From the NCBI RefSeq assembly GCF_024171645.1, contig NZ_JALKAC010000006.1:62001-126000 (forward strand): DNA of 64,000 nt. The letters run 5' to 3'. The stretch's first letter is position 1, and every line of letters starts with the position of its first letter. Origin of the DNA: Flavobacterium sp. HSC-32F16. Its GTDB lineage: Bacteria; Bacteroidota; Bacteroidia; Flavobacteriales; Flavobacteriaceae. Made by a program: the position numbers and the translations under genes. This document shows, in pieces, positions 10,801 to 19,865 of the stretch. The notes below the pieces were generated by a model. The model did not search any database, was not told the DNA's origin, and was given only the letters and a program-made list of their open reading frames with translations.

Positions 10801-10805
10801 AACAT
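7803..10805 (-). CDS. SusC-like TonB-dependent transporter
   Basis: The product has 1000 residues: signal peptide, a carboxypeptidase-like regulatory domain (GLPGANVYIKNSSVGASADMDGNYTV), the TonB box/plug start LDEVIVVGYG near residue 110, a plug with VRGGTSINASGDALVVVDG, and a 22-strand barrel ending in an aromatic/basic strand (FTMGLNVKF). It imports oligosaccharides across the outer membrane with SusD. Unlike the SusC of the second PUL it has no STN signalling domain, which agrees with regulation by the neighbouring hybrid two-component system instead of an anti-sigma factor. A hairpin terminator separates it from the regulator gene upstream, so its promoter should lie in 10806-10960; I could not pick a convincing -7 box there. 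Confidence 0.97.
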   Translation of the reverse strand: MLTNQKIKSFKWFLPVAFLLVNIVMNAQDRKVTGKVTSSEDLLGLPGANVYIKNSSVGASADMDGNYTVIISEKNPVLVFNFVGYQTVEIPVGNKTVINVSLKPDTKNLDEVIVVGYGTRKKSDITGSVSSVTAKELTAYPLLNAEQALQGRAAGVSVQTNNGGEPGAPVKIRVRGGTSINASGDALVVVDGFAGVSMPAPQDIASIEVLKDASATAIYGSRGSNGVIMVTTKKGKPGKPVIEFSNSTSIQSVNNKLHLLNADQFAAYRKSFTTHTQGPANTDWQDTIYRDGMISNTQLSFSGGSENVRYYVSGTYFNQDGVVINSGIDKYTIVSNLEADLSPKLKVGLNTFTSKQNKEGIISQTGAGGTGAAGVIASAYRFMPDKGIYNADGTYTTTAPIGDDIDNPYATAMENILETVSIVNRNNFFASYQITKDLNFKTTLGLTDNNSQTGRFIPSTLIAGKNIKGEASVNNTRFSSFLTENYLTFKREIIDRGVLTVLGGYSYQKNKNENSYAASRGFLTNTNSYRNLGAGTVFLKPDSGLSETELISAFGRLNFDYDDRYLLTFTARRDGSSSFSKNFKYGTFPSGAIGWNISKEAFLKDSKTISNLKLRASYGATGNPSIGAYSTLSRFSEIYYVSGDVIVNAVQLTSLDNPNLKWETSYQQDYGIDLGLFDNRISITADYYKTITKDLLFNRPLPGVSGIASQLQNVGELENKGWELGINTKNFIGADFTWSTSFNISSNKNKVLKLADNKDLLINSAPGHFLATESQILRVGQPVGSFFGFVYDGVIQQGEAVLPGNFETIAGGEKFRDVNGDGKLDSQDKTIIGNPNPDFIFGLNNDFTYKNLDLNIFFQGSQGGQILNYTLMELASGNNNATTEVLDSWTPTNTDTNVPVNAARTKRITSRFVYDGSYIRLKNISLGYSLSDNIVSKMGLNKVRFYISAQNLWTISDYPGTDPETSYLNDNNSRSNTNLGLDYGGYPNVRTFTMGLNVKF

Positions 10806-10960
10806 TCATTTTTTGGTTTTAAGGTTAATGTTAGATAAAGTAGAAAAGCAATAGACTCATTCCGATTATAATGATGACAAATAAAATTTGCAGCAATAAA
10901 AAGTGCGGTTTACTGTTTTTCATGAGGCAAATATATAGGCCGAAAACGATATAGAAATAC

Positions 10961-10996
10961 AAAAAAGGGTATCTAAAAATACAGATACCCTTTTTT
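10961..10996 (-). terminator. Strong hairpin terminator after the hybrid sensor gene
   Basis: Arms AAAAAAGGGTATCT (10961-10974) and AGATACCCTTTTTT (10983-10996) are perfectly complementary over 14 bp around an 8-nt loop. They give a GC-containing stem with flanking A and T tracts in both directions. It lies 24 bp beyond the hybrid sensor stop codon and would insulate that gene from susC. Confidence 0.9.
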
Positions 10997-11019
10997 AAGC
11001 CTTTAAAACAGTGGATTTT

Positions 11020-14000
11020 TTAAATTACTACAGATGATTTGTAAAACTTATCTGCGTATTGAGACGGAGTGTCTCCATATTTTTTTTGAAAGCATTTGCT
11101 AAAGTATTTCGGATTATTAAAACCAACTTTATAACTTATTTCAGAAACCGTTAATTTGTTTTGTTCCAATAATTGCGCGGCACGTTTTAATCGTATTTCG
11201 TGAATAAATTCATTTGGCGTGCAATTTGTCCAGGCTTTTATTTTTAAAAACAGCATCGTGCGGCTTACGCCTAATTCTGAACAGAAAAAAGGAATATCGA
11301 ATTGTTCGTTTGAAATATTTTCTTCTACAATTTTAAATGCTTTTTTCAGTAATTCTTCGTCCAGAGATGAAACCGTAATTTCTGACGGAATAAAACCGTC
11401 TTCACTGGAAAATTTAAGTTTTAAGCGTTCGGCTGAATTTAAAAGGTTTTTAACGCGGAGTCTAAACTCAATTAAATTAAACGGCTTGCTGATGTAATCA
11501 TCCGCGCCGCTTTCTAATCCTTCAAATTTATAAACTAATGAAGATCTGGAAGTCAGTAAAATAACCGGGATATGGCTGGTTTTAATGTTTTCCTTTATTT
11601 TAGAACAAAGCTCAGTTCCTACCATTTCAGGCATGATAACATCACTGATAATCAAATTCGGAACAAATTTCAAAGCTTTTTCAAAGGCAATTTTTCCATT
11701 TTCGGCTTCAATAATGTTGTAGTCTTTTTTGAGCAGGTTTTTCATGAACTTTCTTAAAACCTTGTGATCTTCAACAATTAAAATTGTCTGCTTTTCCTCA
11801 TTAACAATCAAATCGTCAAGATCTTCATTTTCGATAATTTCCGAAGGTTCCATCTGAGCTGTGTATTGCGCAATATCATCACTGATTTTAAAATCAGGAA
11901 TAATTTCATTTTCCAAAAGATGTTCGCGTCCAAGCGGAAGAGCCACTTTAAAAATGACACCGCCTGTTGGTTTATTGGTAACATCGATTGTGCCTTTGTG
12001 CAGTTTTACGATGTTTTTTACTATTGAAAGTCCAATTCCGGTTCCTTTATTATAATTTTTCTGAACCTGATTGTGCATTGGAATTTCAAAAAACAAATCA
12101 AAAATCTTATCAATATGTTCTTCGGAAATGCCGACACCAGAATCTTCAACGGCAATAAAAAGATTTTCCTGATCGTGATTTATTTTGATATGGATAGAAC
12201 CGCCTTTTGGAGTATATCTAAAGGCATTCGAAATCAAATTATAAAATACACGTTCCAATTTATATCGGTCAAAGTACAACAGAATTTCTTCATTTTCAGC
12301 TTCAAAAGTATAATCATAACCGCCGTCTTTGGCATATTCTATAAAGGATAAAAAGATTTCTTTGGTGAATTTTACAATATTTCCGTTAGCTGATTCCAAT
12401 GTTGCCTGATCATTTTCGAGTTTTCTAAAATCCATTAAACGGTTAATCAAACTCAAAAGATGATTCGCACTTCCTTCAATTACCAAAAGCTTTTTGTACA
12501 TTTCATTCGTTCCGTTATAATCGGCCAGAATTTGCTGTAAAGGCCCTAAAATCAAAGTTAAAGGCGTTCTGAATTCGTGCGAAATATTAGTAAAGAAATC
12601 CAGTTTGGCACGATTGGTTTCTTCAATACGTTTGGTTTCCAGATATTCCATTTCTAGTTTTTGTTTCAGTCTGGCTTTCGATTTCATAATCCAGATTAAA
12701 CCATATAATCCTAAACCAATGACAATTCCATACAGCAAAAATGCCCAGATACTGCGCCACGGAGCCGGATTTACAACGACTGTAAGAGTAGTGGGAGTTT
12801 TATTCCAAACTCCGTCGTTATTGGCACCTCGCACTTCAAAAGTATAAGTTCCGGGATTTTGTATCGCAAAATTAGCTTCGCTGTTTTTGGTTGTGGTCCA
12901 GTTGTTTTCCAATCCAGTTAAACGGTAGCTGTACAGGTTATTTTTGGATCGAATGTAATTGGGAATCGCAAAGTTTATAGAGAAATTGGCTTTGTCATAA
13001 TCCAGTGTTATAGTTTGCGTAAAACCAATGCTTTTATCTAAAATTCCGTCTTTGTCGTTAGCATTTATGGTTTCGTTTTTGATTTTTAAATCCGTAATTA
13101 AAACCTGCGGTGCATATTGATTTAATGAAATTTTTGCGGCATCAAAATAAGCAGCACCAGACGGACTTCCAAAATAAAATTGATTGGAATCTAGTTTTAA
13201 AGCCGAATTATCATTGAATTCATTACTTGCCAATCCGTCTTTTTGATCATAAATAACAACGTTTTTTTTGGTTGTATTGTATTTGATAATTCCCTGATTC
13301 GTGCTGATCCATAAGTTTTTATCATCATCTTCCAAAATAGAATGGATAGAAGTAATAACCGTATTTCCAATTTTTAGATTGATGCGATTGAATTTTTTTC
13401 CATCAAAATAATGCAGTCCTTTTGCTTTTGTACCTACCCAGATTTTATTTTGAGAATCCTGAAATAAGGTCAAAATATCATCGCCAGATAAAGAGGAATG
13501 ATCGTAAAAGAAATGTTGAATGCTATATTTCTCGGTATTGAAATTTTTTAATGGAATGCGGTTTAAACCATTTTGAGTACCAACCCAAAGCCAGTTTTGT
13601 TTGTCAACTAAAATTGTACGAAGGATATTATTGGTCAGGAAAACGGGTTTTGTATTGTCATTTCCAATAGAATGAAAGGTTTTATTTGACGTATTGTAAC
13701 GAATCAAGCCTTTTCCAAAAGTTCCAATCCATAGAATATTTCCTTCGGTCTTAAGCGAATAAACACCAGTTTCTTTCAATAATGAAATTAAATCTGGAGC
13801 TATCCTGTTGTCTTCAATTCTTTTTGAAACGGTATTATAAGCCGATAAACCTTTAGAAAAAGTCCCAATCCATAAAATATTATTATCAGAAAGACACATC
13901 GATTTAATGTCATTTTTATTCGCCTGGCCAGTTTTACTGTTGATATAATTTACAGCTTCGGTTTTAGTATTGTAAATAGTGATTCCGCCTCCTTCGGTTC

Positions 14001-15111
14001 CAAAATAAATAGAAGCATTTTTATCGGCAATAATCGAACTGACAACATCAAAACTCATCGGAATCTTTTTTGAATTCTGATTGTAATTGGAGAAATTGAC
14101 ATTTGAAATGTCCCAAAGATTTACGCCTTTATAATAACAGCCAATCCAGATAGAACCTTTTTTATCCATAAAAACTGACTTTACTTTGTCGATTCCGTTG
14201 CTGTTATTGCTGTTGTTAATTTTTTGAAGACTTTTATCTTCTCCTAAAATGTAGATTCCGTCATAAGCGCCAATCCACAAAGAACCATGACTGTCAAGTA
14301 CTAAAGAGCGAATATCAGGATTGATTTCGCTGTATTTCGCAGCATCTAAAAAAGGAACAAAAGTTTTCTGTTTTTGATCGAATTTTAAAAGTCCCTTATT
14401 TTTTGTTCCCACCCATAAATTACCATTTTTATCTTCAATAACCGATTGTACATTTAATAAATCAGTTGTATTTAAAGGATAATTTTTAAACGAAAATTTA
14501 CCGCCTTTTCTGCTTGTTAAAAGGCATAAACCTTTTGTTGTTCCTATCCAGATTTCGCCTTTTTTGGTCTTTAAAATACTTAAAATATTATTGCTGGGGA
14601 GAGTAGAGGCGTCAGTATCTGAATGAAAAACAGAAGTGAAATTTCCGGTACTTTTATTTAAAATCGTTAATCCTTTTGAAGTTCCAAACCACATTTCACC
14701 GCCAATTTCCCGGATACTCCAAACTGCATTATTACTTATCGTATGATTGGCTTTGGTATGAAGATATCTTGTAAATTTATTTGAAACAGGATCGTAACAA
14801 TTTAATCCATTGTAAGTTCCCACCCAGATTTTCCCTGAACTATCTTCTTCAATAGCCAAAATATCGTTATTGCTGATGGAATGTTTATCGTTGGCATCAT
14901 TCCTGAAAATAGTAAATCTGCTGCCATCATATTTATTAAGTCCGTCGCGCGTACCAAACCACATCTGCCCAAATTTATCCTGATGAATAGCAATGACCGA
15001 ACTCTGTGAAAGTCCGTCGGTTGTTGAGATATTTTTGAGGCGGTATTTATTTTGGGAAAACAAATTTCCTGAAATAAATAAGATTACGAGAAAAGCTATT
15101 TTGTACCTCAT
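11020..15111 (-). CDS. Hybrid two-component system regulator (propeller sensor / histidine kinase / receiver / AraC)
   Basis: This 1363-residue one-piece regulator has a signal peptide, about 14 Reg_prop beta-propeller repeats (GLSQSSVIAIHQDKFGQMWFGTRDGLNKYDG and variants) to about residue 690, a Y_Y_Y domain, and one membrane span near 785-808. The cytoplasmic part has a HisKA domain with the phosphoacceptor His in ISHEFRTP near 845, an HATPase domain (NLISNAFRYTPKGG, GTGIGLSIV), a receiver starting ILIVEDHKVL near 1105 with Asp in IISDVIMPEM near 1155, and a C-terminal AraC HTH (VSEISYKVGFNNPKYFSKCFQKKYGDTPSQY). All catalytic motifs are intact. In the family, the periplasmic propeller binds a breakdown product and the AraC part activates the adjacent susCD operon. 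It lies directly upstream of susC in the same direction. Confidence 0.97.
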   Translation of the reverse strand: MRYKIAFLVILFISGNLFSQNKYRLKNISTTDGLSQSSVIAIHQDKFGQMWFGTRDGLNKYDGSRFTIFRNDANDKHSISNNDILAIEEDSSGKIWVGTYNGLNCYDPVSNKFTRYLHTKANHTISNNAVWSIREIGGEMWFGTSKGLTILNKSTGNFTSVFHSDTDASTLPSNNILSILKTKKGEIWIGTTKGLCLLTSRKGGKFSFKNYPLNTTDLLNVQSVIEDKNGNLWVGTKNKGLLKFDQKQKTFVPFLDAAKYSEINPDIRSLVLDSHGSLWIGAYDGIYILGEDKSLQKINNSNNSNGIDKVKSVFMDKKGSIWIGCYYKGVNLWDISNVNFSNYNQNSKKIPMSFDVVSSIIADKNASIYFGTEGGGITIYNTKTEAVNYINSKTGQANKNDIKSMCLSDNNILWIGTFSKGLSAYNTVSKRIEDNRIAPDLISLLKETGVYSLKTEGNILWIGTFGKGLIRYNTSNKTFHSIGNDNTKPVFLTNNILRTILVDKQNWLWVGTQNGLNRIPLKNFNTEKYSIQHFFYDHSSLSGDDILTLFQDSQNKIWVGTKAKGLHYFDGKKFNRINLKIGNTVITSIHSILEDDDKNLWISTNQGIIKYNTTKKNVVIYDQKDGLASNEFNDNSALKLDSNQFYFGSPSGAAYFDAAKISLNQYAPQVLITDLKIKNETINANDKDGILDKSIGFTQTITLDYDKANFSINFAIPNYIRSKNNLYSYRLTGLENNWTTTKNSEANFAIQNPGTYTFEVRGANNDGVWNKTPTTLTVVVNPAPWRSIWAFLLYGIVIGLGLYGLIWIMKSKARLKQKLEMEYLETKRIEETNRAKLDFFTNISHEFRTPLTLILGPLQQILADYNGTNEMYKKLLVIEGSANHLLSLINRLMDFRKLENDQATLESANGNIVKFTKEIFLSFIEYAKDGGYDYTFEAENEEILLYFDRYKLERVFYNLISNAFRYTPKGGSIHIKINHDQENLFIAVEDSGVGISEEHIDKIFDLFFEIPMHNQVQKNYNKGTGIGLSIVKNIVKLHKGTIDVTNKPTGGVIFKVALPLGREHLLENEIIPDFKISDDIAQYTAQMEPSEIIENEDLDDLIVNEEKQTILIVEDHKVLRKFMKNLLKKDYNIIEAENGKIAFEKALKFVPNLIISDVIMPEMVGTELCSKIKENIKTSHIPVILLTSRSSLVYKFEGLESGADDYISKPFNLIEFRLRVKNLLNSAERLKLKFSSEDGFIPSEITVSSLDEELLKKAFKIVEENISNEQFDIPFFCSELGVSRTMLFLKIKAWTNCTPNEFIHEIRLKRAAQLLEQNKLTVSEISYKVGFNNPKYFSKCFQKKYGDTPSQYADKFYKSSVVI

Positions 15112-15164
15112 AATGTTTAGATTTTATTGTGTAGTTTTTTGCGACAGATTTATTGGATTAAAAG

Positions 15165-15241
15165 GATTATTTTGCCACGAATCGCACTAATTTCCACTAA
15201 TTAAATTCGTGATAATTTGTAAAATTCGTGGCAAAATAATC
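15165..15241. repeat. Inverted repeat with 18-bp perfect arms (GCCACGAAT family)
   Basis: GATTATTTTGCCACGAAT (15165-15182) pairs exactly with ATTCGTGGCAAAATAATC (15224-15241), with further half-dyads (cactaattt, aaattcgtg) in the 41-nt spacer. It lies between the beta-helix gene stop and the sensor gene start. Related words occur at 35960-36144. Confidence 0.75.
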
Positions 15242-15249
15242 TTACCCAA

Positions 15250-15282
15250 ACCTTTGTCAAAGTTTTAAACTTTGACAAAGGT
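15250..15282. terminator. 16-bp perfect palindrome, probable bidirectional terminator
   Basis: ACCTTTGTCAAAGTTT (15250-15265) and AAACTTTGACAAAGGT (15267-15282) are exact complements around a single base. The element lies 50 bp past the stop of the beta-helix protein gene (minus strand). There is no long T tract next to it, so the terminator role is an inference; it could equally be a REP-like repeat. Confidence 0.6.
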
Positions 15283-15332
15283 AGTTTGTGTTGAAATCTT
15301 TTTAATCTGTGAAATCTGTGGCAAAAAAACAT

Positions 15333-16961
15333 TTATTTCAAACGACTTTTTAATTGATAATCGTACAGTGACGGAATCTTCTCAATTAGCTTATTCAAAA
15401 ATTCAATATAAGGATCAACGTCGTATTTGATTTCAAATTTCGTGTTTCCATGTACGCCAATAATTCTGGCGAAAGCGCCGTCTTTCATTCCGTATAATAA
15501 AACCGGTTTTGTTTGATCCGGATTTGAAACCTGAACATTTAAATTCCAAAACGTACTGAAAGGTCCGTGTGAAGGTTTCCAATAATCAGCACCGCCACCG
15601 CCAAATAAAAGATAACTATTGTTTTTGTCAGGTGTAATATGAACGGTAATTTTATCAAATAAATTTTGATGATTCGCCCCCGAATGCTGATCTAAAAGCG
15701 CATCGTCAAAAATCTCACAATCTTGATATACATTCTTAGTAGAAAATGTATTGAAACTCAACGGATGAACCGCCTTATTATAGATTTTTAAATTCTTAAC
15801 TAAAACATTATGAACGCCTCCCAAAGTTACGGTATAATGTGACAAATGTGGTCCATCAGTTATAATATCCTGAACCGTTACATTTGAGATTTCTTCGCCC
15901 AGGATTCCGCTGTCGGCATTTGTGATTTTTACATCTTTTACCCAGCTGTTAAAAAGACGCGTTAAGAAAATGGCATTATTTCCCGGTTCCACATGATGCG
16001 CTACTCTCGGAATATCGGGAAATGTAAAACGAAGATGTTCAATTCCCACTTCATTTAAATGTTTCCATTCTACCAATTGTGCCTGATAATTTGACTTGAT
16101 AGAAATAGTCAAAGGCGTTTTTAGAGTAATTTTTGAACCCGAAATCTTAGCAATTTCAACCTGTTGTCTTACAATTGGAAGTTTAGGAAACTGCCAATGA
16201 TGCGAACCCGGTTTTACTTTTGCGCCTTGATACAAGTCTTTAATGATTTCACCATTTTCTCCTTCTTTATTAAACAATTGTAACTCAACAATATCTCCAA
16301 CTTTCAAATTCTTTATTTCAGAAACGGTGATCGTAAATTCACCCATTTTTCCGGAACTGACTTTCGCCAGAACATTAGATTCGGGTTCGTATTTATCGAG
16401 ATACGATTTTACACGTTCACCCGGAATCTGCGTCCAGATAAAACCGCCGGACCACGCATATTGAGAAAAAGGCAAGTCGACATTATTTTCAGATTCGCGT
16501 TGTCTTTTATCAAATGTGGTTAGGTATTCACGAAGTTCCGCCAGAGATTCAGGATTTTTAAGATACATCATCGGTCTAGGGCAGTAAATTTCAGTTCCAT
16601 TATCGTCAGAACCTGCACCGCGAAGTACAAAATTGTTCCTTTCGATGTAGAGAATATCACTTAGAATAATTCGGCCAGCAGGCAATTGCAGAATGACATT
16701 TCCATCAACAGCATTAGCTGCTTTTAAGGCTTTTAACAAAGCTTTTGAATCGTCTAAATTATCATTTGCTTTTACGCCAAAATCTATGGCATTAATAATT
16801 TTTCCATTTGATTCTGGAAGCTGGCTTTCGCCGAAGTGATAGCCTGCATAACTAAAATCAGGAAGATAGTTTGTTTTTGAAGTAATAATTTTAGGTAAAT
16901 CCTGCGCCAATATGGTATTCATAAAAAAGCCACAGGAGACAATAATGGCTTGGCGAATCAT
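15333..16961 (-). CDS. Secreted right-handed beta-helix protein, pectate-lyase superfamily
   Basis: The product has 542 residues with a signal peptide ending near ILAQ. It opens with INAIDFGVKANDNLDDSKALLKALKAA, the start of the pectate-lyase-3 beta-helix fold (the same fold as GH28, GH55 and several PL families), and continues with typical coil repeats such as NNFVLRGAGSDDNGT, NSWVKDVKITNADSG and HNVLVKNLKIYN. I cannot identify catalytic residues, so lyase and glycosidase are both possible. It carries no T9SS tail and would act in the periplasm. It follows uxuA by about 210 bp in the same direction and is separated from it by a nested inverted repeat, so it may have its own transcript. Confidence 0.8.
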   Translation of the reverse strand: MIRQAIIVSCGFFMNTILAQDLPKIITSKTNYLPDFSYAGYHFGESQLPESNGKIINAIDFGVKANDNLDDSKALLKALKAANAVDGNVILQLPAGRIILSDILYIERNNFVLRGAGSDDNGTEIYCPRPMMYLKNPESLAELREYLTTFDKRQRESENNVDLPFSQYAWSGGFIWTQIPGERVKSYLDKYEPESNVLAKVSSGKMGEFTITVSEIKNLKVGDIVELQLFNKEGENGEIIKDLYQGAKVKPGSHHWQFPKLPIVRQQVEIAKISGSKITLKTPLTISIKSNYQAQLVEWKHLNEVGIEHLRFTFPDIPRVAHHVEPGNNAIFLTRLFNSWVKDVKITNADSGILGEEISNVTVQDIITDGPHLSHYTVTLGGVHNVLVKNLKIYNKAVHPLSFNTFSTKNVYQDCEIFDDALLDQHSGANHQNLFDKITVHITPDKNNSYLLFGGGGADYWKPSHGPFSTFWNLNVQVSNPDQTKPVLLYGMKDGAFARIIGVHGNTKFEIKYDVDPYIEFLNKLIEKIPSLYDYQLKSRLK

Positions 16962-16996
16962 GGTTTTGTGGTTGTTTGTGGTTAGTTAGTTTTTGT

Positions 16997-17170
16997 TTTG
17001 CCGCTAAGGTGCTGAGGCGCAAAGATTTTTTTCTTTCACGCAGATTTAAAAAGATTTAAGCAGATAAACGCAGATAATTTATTCAAAATTAAAATCTGCC
17101 AAATCTGCGTGAAAAAATCTTTTTAATCTTGGCTTAAAAAATCTTCGAGTCTTAGTGCCTTAGCGGCAAA
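16997..17170. repeat. Nested inverted repeats between uxuA and the beta-helix gene
   Basis: Outer arms TTTGCCGCTAAGG (16997-17009) and CCTTAGCGGCAAA (17158-17170) are perfect over 13 bp. Inner arms TTTCACGCAGATTT (17034-17047) and AAATCTGCGTGAAA (17101-17114) are perfect over 14 bp. The whole intergenic DNA can fold into one long cruciform. The inner arm is the same word as at 5993-6133. Confidence 0.75.
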
Positions 17171-17174
17171 TAAA

Positions 17175-18359
17175 TTATATAGATCGCTTAATCCCTAATT
17201 CAAGTCCGCGTAATTCTGCCAGACCTCTTAAACGGCCAATTGCAGAATAACCCGGATTTGTTTTTTTCTTTAAATCATCCAGCATTTGATGTCCGTGATC
17301 CGGACGCATTGGTAATTTACTGTTGTTTCTTTCTTCAACTTCTAGTATCGCTTTTACAACTTCATACATATCAACATCACCTTCAAGATGATTCGCTTCA
17401 TAGAAACTTCCTTCTTCATCTCTTTGCGTACTTCTTAAGTGAATAAAATTCATTTTATCTCCGTGACGTCTTACAATTCCAGGTAAATCATTATCAGCTC
17501 TAACGCCGTAAGAGCCTGTACACATAGTAAATCCGTTTGATTGAGACGGCGCAGCATTCATTAATTCAATCAAATCTTCTTCGGTACTAACAACTCTTGG
17601 TAAACCTAAAATAGGGTAGGGCGGATCGTCAGGATGAATTGCCATCAAAACACCTTTACTTTCGGCAACCGGAATAATCTGTTGTAGAAAGTAGAATAAA
17701 TTGTTTTTTAAAGCCTGTCTGTCTATATGATTGTAGGCACTTAATGTTACTAAGAAATCTTCAACAGTATACGCTTCTTCAGCACCCGGAAGTCCAGCCA
17801 GAATGTTTCGTTGCAGTTTTATTTTATCTTCATCTGTCATCGCTTCAAAATAGCTTTTGGCTTTTTGAGTCTGCTCTGCCGAATATTCTTTTTCTGCTCC
17901 TGGTCTTTTCAAAATAAACAATTCAAAAGCAGCAAAAGCATTAATGTCAAAACGCAAAGCTTTTGAACCATCTTCAACCGTATATGCCAAATCAGTTCTT
18001 GACCAGTCTAAAACAGGCATAAAATTGTAACAAACGCATTTAATACCGCATAAAGCCAGATTGCGAATGCTTTCTTTATAATTTTCAATGTATTGAAGAT
18101 AATTTCCCGTTTGTTTTTTAATGTCTTCATGAACCGGAATACTTTCTACAACCGACCAGGTTAAGCCCGAAGCGCCTTTTTTTGGATCGCTGTTTTCGTG
18201 TTCAATCTCTACTTTCCGTTTAATAATTTCGTCAATGCTCCAAACTTCACCGTTTGGAATATGGTGTAAAGCCGTTACAATTCCGGTTGCTCCGGTTTGT
18301 GCAATATCTTGTAAAGAAACAGGATCATTTGGTCCGAACCATCTTAATGTTTGTTCCAT
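17175..18359 (-). CDS. uxuA: Mannonate dehydratase
   Basis: The protein has 394 residues, the normal length for UxuA, and is cytoplasmic with no signal peptide. It converts D-mannonate to 2-keto-3-deoxy-gluconate, the second isomer-specific step of glucuronate breakdown. Family landmarks are the start [91 protein letters not shown] and [12 protein letters not shown]; the His, Cys and Asp residues in these motifs bind the metal and substrate. It lies downstream of the SDR reductase expected to make mannonate. It is the strongest evidence that the locus handles glucuronate. Confidence 0.98.
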   Translation of the reverse strand: MEQTLRWFGPNDPVSLQDIAQTGATGIVTALHHIPNGEVWSIDEIIKRKVEIEHENSDPKKGASGLTWSVVESIPVHEDIKKQTGNYLQYIENYKESIRNLALCGIKCVCYNFMPVLDWSRTDLAYTVEDGSKALRFDINAFAAFELFILKRPGAEKEYSAEQTQKAKSYFEAMTDEDKIKLQRNILAGLPGAEEAYTVEDFLVTLSAYNHIDRQALKNNLFYFLQQIIPVAESKGVLMAIHPDDPPYPILGLPRVVSTEEDLIELMNAAPSQSNGFTMCTGSYGVRADNDLPGIVRRHGDKMNFIHLRSTQRDEEGSFYEANHLEGDVDMYEVVKAILEVEERNNSKLPMRPDHGHQMLDDLKKKTNPGYSAIGRLRGLAELRGLELGIKRSI

Positions 18360-18385
18360 TTGTTATGTGTTTTTTGGTTTGTTCT

Positions 18386-18473
18386 CCTGCAAGGTTTTCA
18401 AAACCTTGTAGGTATTTTTTAGTTTATAATAGTCTATAATTTAAACCTACAAGGTTTTGAAAACCTTTGCAGG
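18386..18473. repeat. Long inverted repeat upstream of uxuA, each arm itself palindromic
   Basis: The arms at 18386-18413 and 18445-18473 are complementary over their whole 28-29 nt, apart from one extra A. Each arm also contains its own dyad (AAGGTTTTCAAAACCTT, and AAGGTTTTGAAAACCTT). It sits between the SDR gene stop and the uxuA start on the minus strand and could set the ratio of the two messages. Confidence 0.8.
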
Positions 18474-18485
18474 ACGTGAGAAATT

Positions 18486-19298
18486 TTAAATACTTGTTGC
18501 AGCAAATCCGCCGTCCACTTTTAAGATTGTTCCCGTAACGAATTTTGACATATCGCTGCATAAAAATAAAAGCGCGCCGTCAATGTCTTCCGGAGTTCCA
18601 AATCTTCCCATTGGCGTATGATCGATAATTTTTTCACCTCTTGGAGTCAGTTTTCCTTCTGGAGTCAGCAATAAGGCACGGTTTTGTTCTCCAATAAAAA
18701 ATCCGGGAGAAATGGCATTTACACGAATTCCTTCTCCATATTTTTGTGCTAACTCAACCGCCATCCATTGTGTAAAATTGTCAATTGCCGCTTTTGAAGC
18801 AGAATATCCCACAACTCTCGTTAAAGGTCTTTGTGCCGATGCCGATGAAATATTGATAATGTTTCCTGATTTCTGTTTTGAAAAAAGCTCCGCAAAAACC
18901 TGAGTCGGCAGCATGGTTCCAATAATATTCAAATCGACCACTTTTTGTAAATCATCCGTTTTCATATCATAAACAGACTGATCCGGCTGAATAGTTGCGC
19001 CCGGCATATTTCCTCCGGCAGCATTAATTAAAATGTCAAGTCGGCCGTATTTTTCAACGATGAAGTTTTTTGCTTTTTCTAATTCTTCTTGGTTTAAAAC
19101 ATTCGCCTGAACGGCAAAACCCTGTCCGCCATTAGCTTCTATGTTTTTTACGGTTTTCTCAGCTTTTTCAATCGATTGAGAAACGATTCCCACAATTACG
19201 CCCTGCTGGGCTAAAACATTTGCAAACCTGCTTCCTAATACTCCGGCTCCGCCCGTTATAAGTGCAATTTTTCCTTTTAGATTAAATATTGAATCCAT
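18486..19298 (-). CDS. SDR-family oxidoreductase, probable fructuronate reductase (mannonate oxidoreductase)
   Basis: The protein has 270 residues with the classical short-chain dehydrogenase plan: dinucleotide motif ITGGAGVLG near residue 15, NAAGG near 90, catalytic Ser in NISSASAQRP, and YSASKAA with catalytic Tyr and Lys near 164-168, then NAISPGFF and a C-terminal VDGGFAA. It most resembles the SDR type that replaces UxuB in Bacillus and Bacteroidota and reduces D-fructuronate to D-mannonate. The position between a YhcH-family gene and uxuA supports this. Gluconate-5-dehydrogenase or KduD-like activity on a keto-deoxy sugar acid is the main alternative. It lies 39 bp after the YhcH-family gene, so co-transcription is likely. 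Confidence 0.85.
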   Translation of the reverse strand: MDSIFNLKGKIALITGGAGVLGSRFANVLAQQGVIVGIVSQSIEKAEKTVKNIEANGGQGFAVQANVLNQEELEKAKNFIVEKYGRLDILINAAGGNMPGATIQPDQSVYDMKTDDLQKVVDLNIIGTMLPTQVFAELFSKQKSGNIINISSASAQRPLTRVVGYSASKAAIDNFTQWMAVELAQKYGEGIRVNAISPGFFIGEQNRALLLTPEGKLTPRGEKIIDHTPMGRFGTPEDIDGALLFLCSDMSKFVTGTILKVDGGFAATSI

Positions 19299-19337
19299 TT
19301 CTATTTATATTATTTATAATTTTTCAACTTGAAACTT

Positions 19338-19787
19338 TTATATTTTTACTTTAAATACCAGTTTTTTCAAAAAGCCTTCGCCAATCATTGCGGCATGAAC
19401 ATCTTCTGGAAATAAAATAGCAAATTGTTTTTCCTGAAGTTCAAAAAACATATCCGGTTTGTCATGAAAAAAACGAACATCTTTTTCGCCGCTGTAATCA
19501 CCGTTTGGATGCACACATTTTTCTCTGGGTTTCCAGGCAAATGTTTCCGGTCCTTGAATCGAGATCTGAATGTCGATATTTTTATCGTGGCATTCAAAAC
19601 CCTTAATGCTTTCTTCTCTGGTGTTTCCATCACCATGAATAACAATTAGTTTCAATCCTTCTGTAATTTCAAAAGCGCCTGCTTCAAGACTGGCAATGTC
19701 AGTTTGGTTTACATATTCAAAAGCTTTTTGAAAATTAGGATGCAAACCGTAATATTTTGCTGCATTTTGTAATGAATCTATAATCAT
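19338..19787 (-). CDS. YhcH/YjgK/YiaL family protein (DUF386)
   Basis: The protein has 149 residues and a cupin-like beta-sandwich fold. Motifs are LEAGAFEITEGLKLIVIHGDGNTREES, ECHDKNIDIQISIQGPE and FAILFPEDVHAAMIGEG; the His, Glu and Asp in the last two match the metal site of the family. Members are found with sugar-acid operons and may act as sugar epimerases or isomerases, but the reaction is not settled. It is the first gene of the LacI-regulated minus-strand operon, with its promoter and a LacI-type palindrome about 90 bp upstream. Confidence 0.9.
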   Translation of the reverse strand: MIIDSLQNAAKYYGLHPNFQKAFEYVNQTDIASLEAGAFEITEGLKLIVIHGDGNTREESIKGFECHDKNIDIQISIQGPETFAWKPREKCVHPNGDYSGEKDVRFFHDKPDMFFELQEKQFAILFPEDVHAAMIGEGFLKKLVFKVKI

Positions 19788-19865
19788 TTTATATGAGTTT
19801 TATTTTGATTTTTTAAAACAAATTGTACAAAAAATGTTGTCACTTTTATATTATGTGTATTTTTA

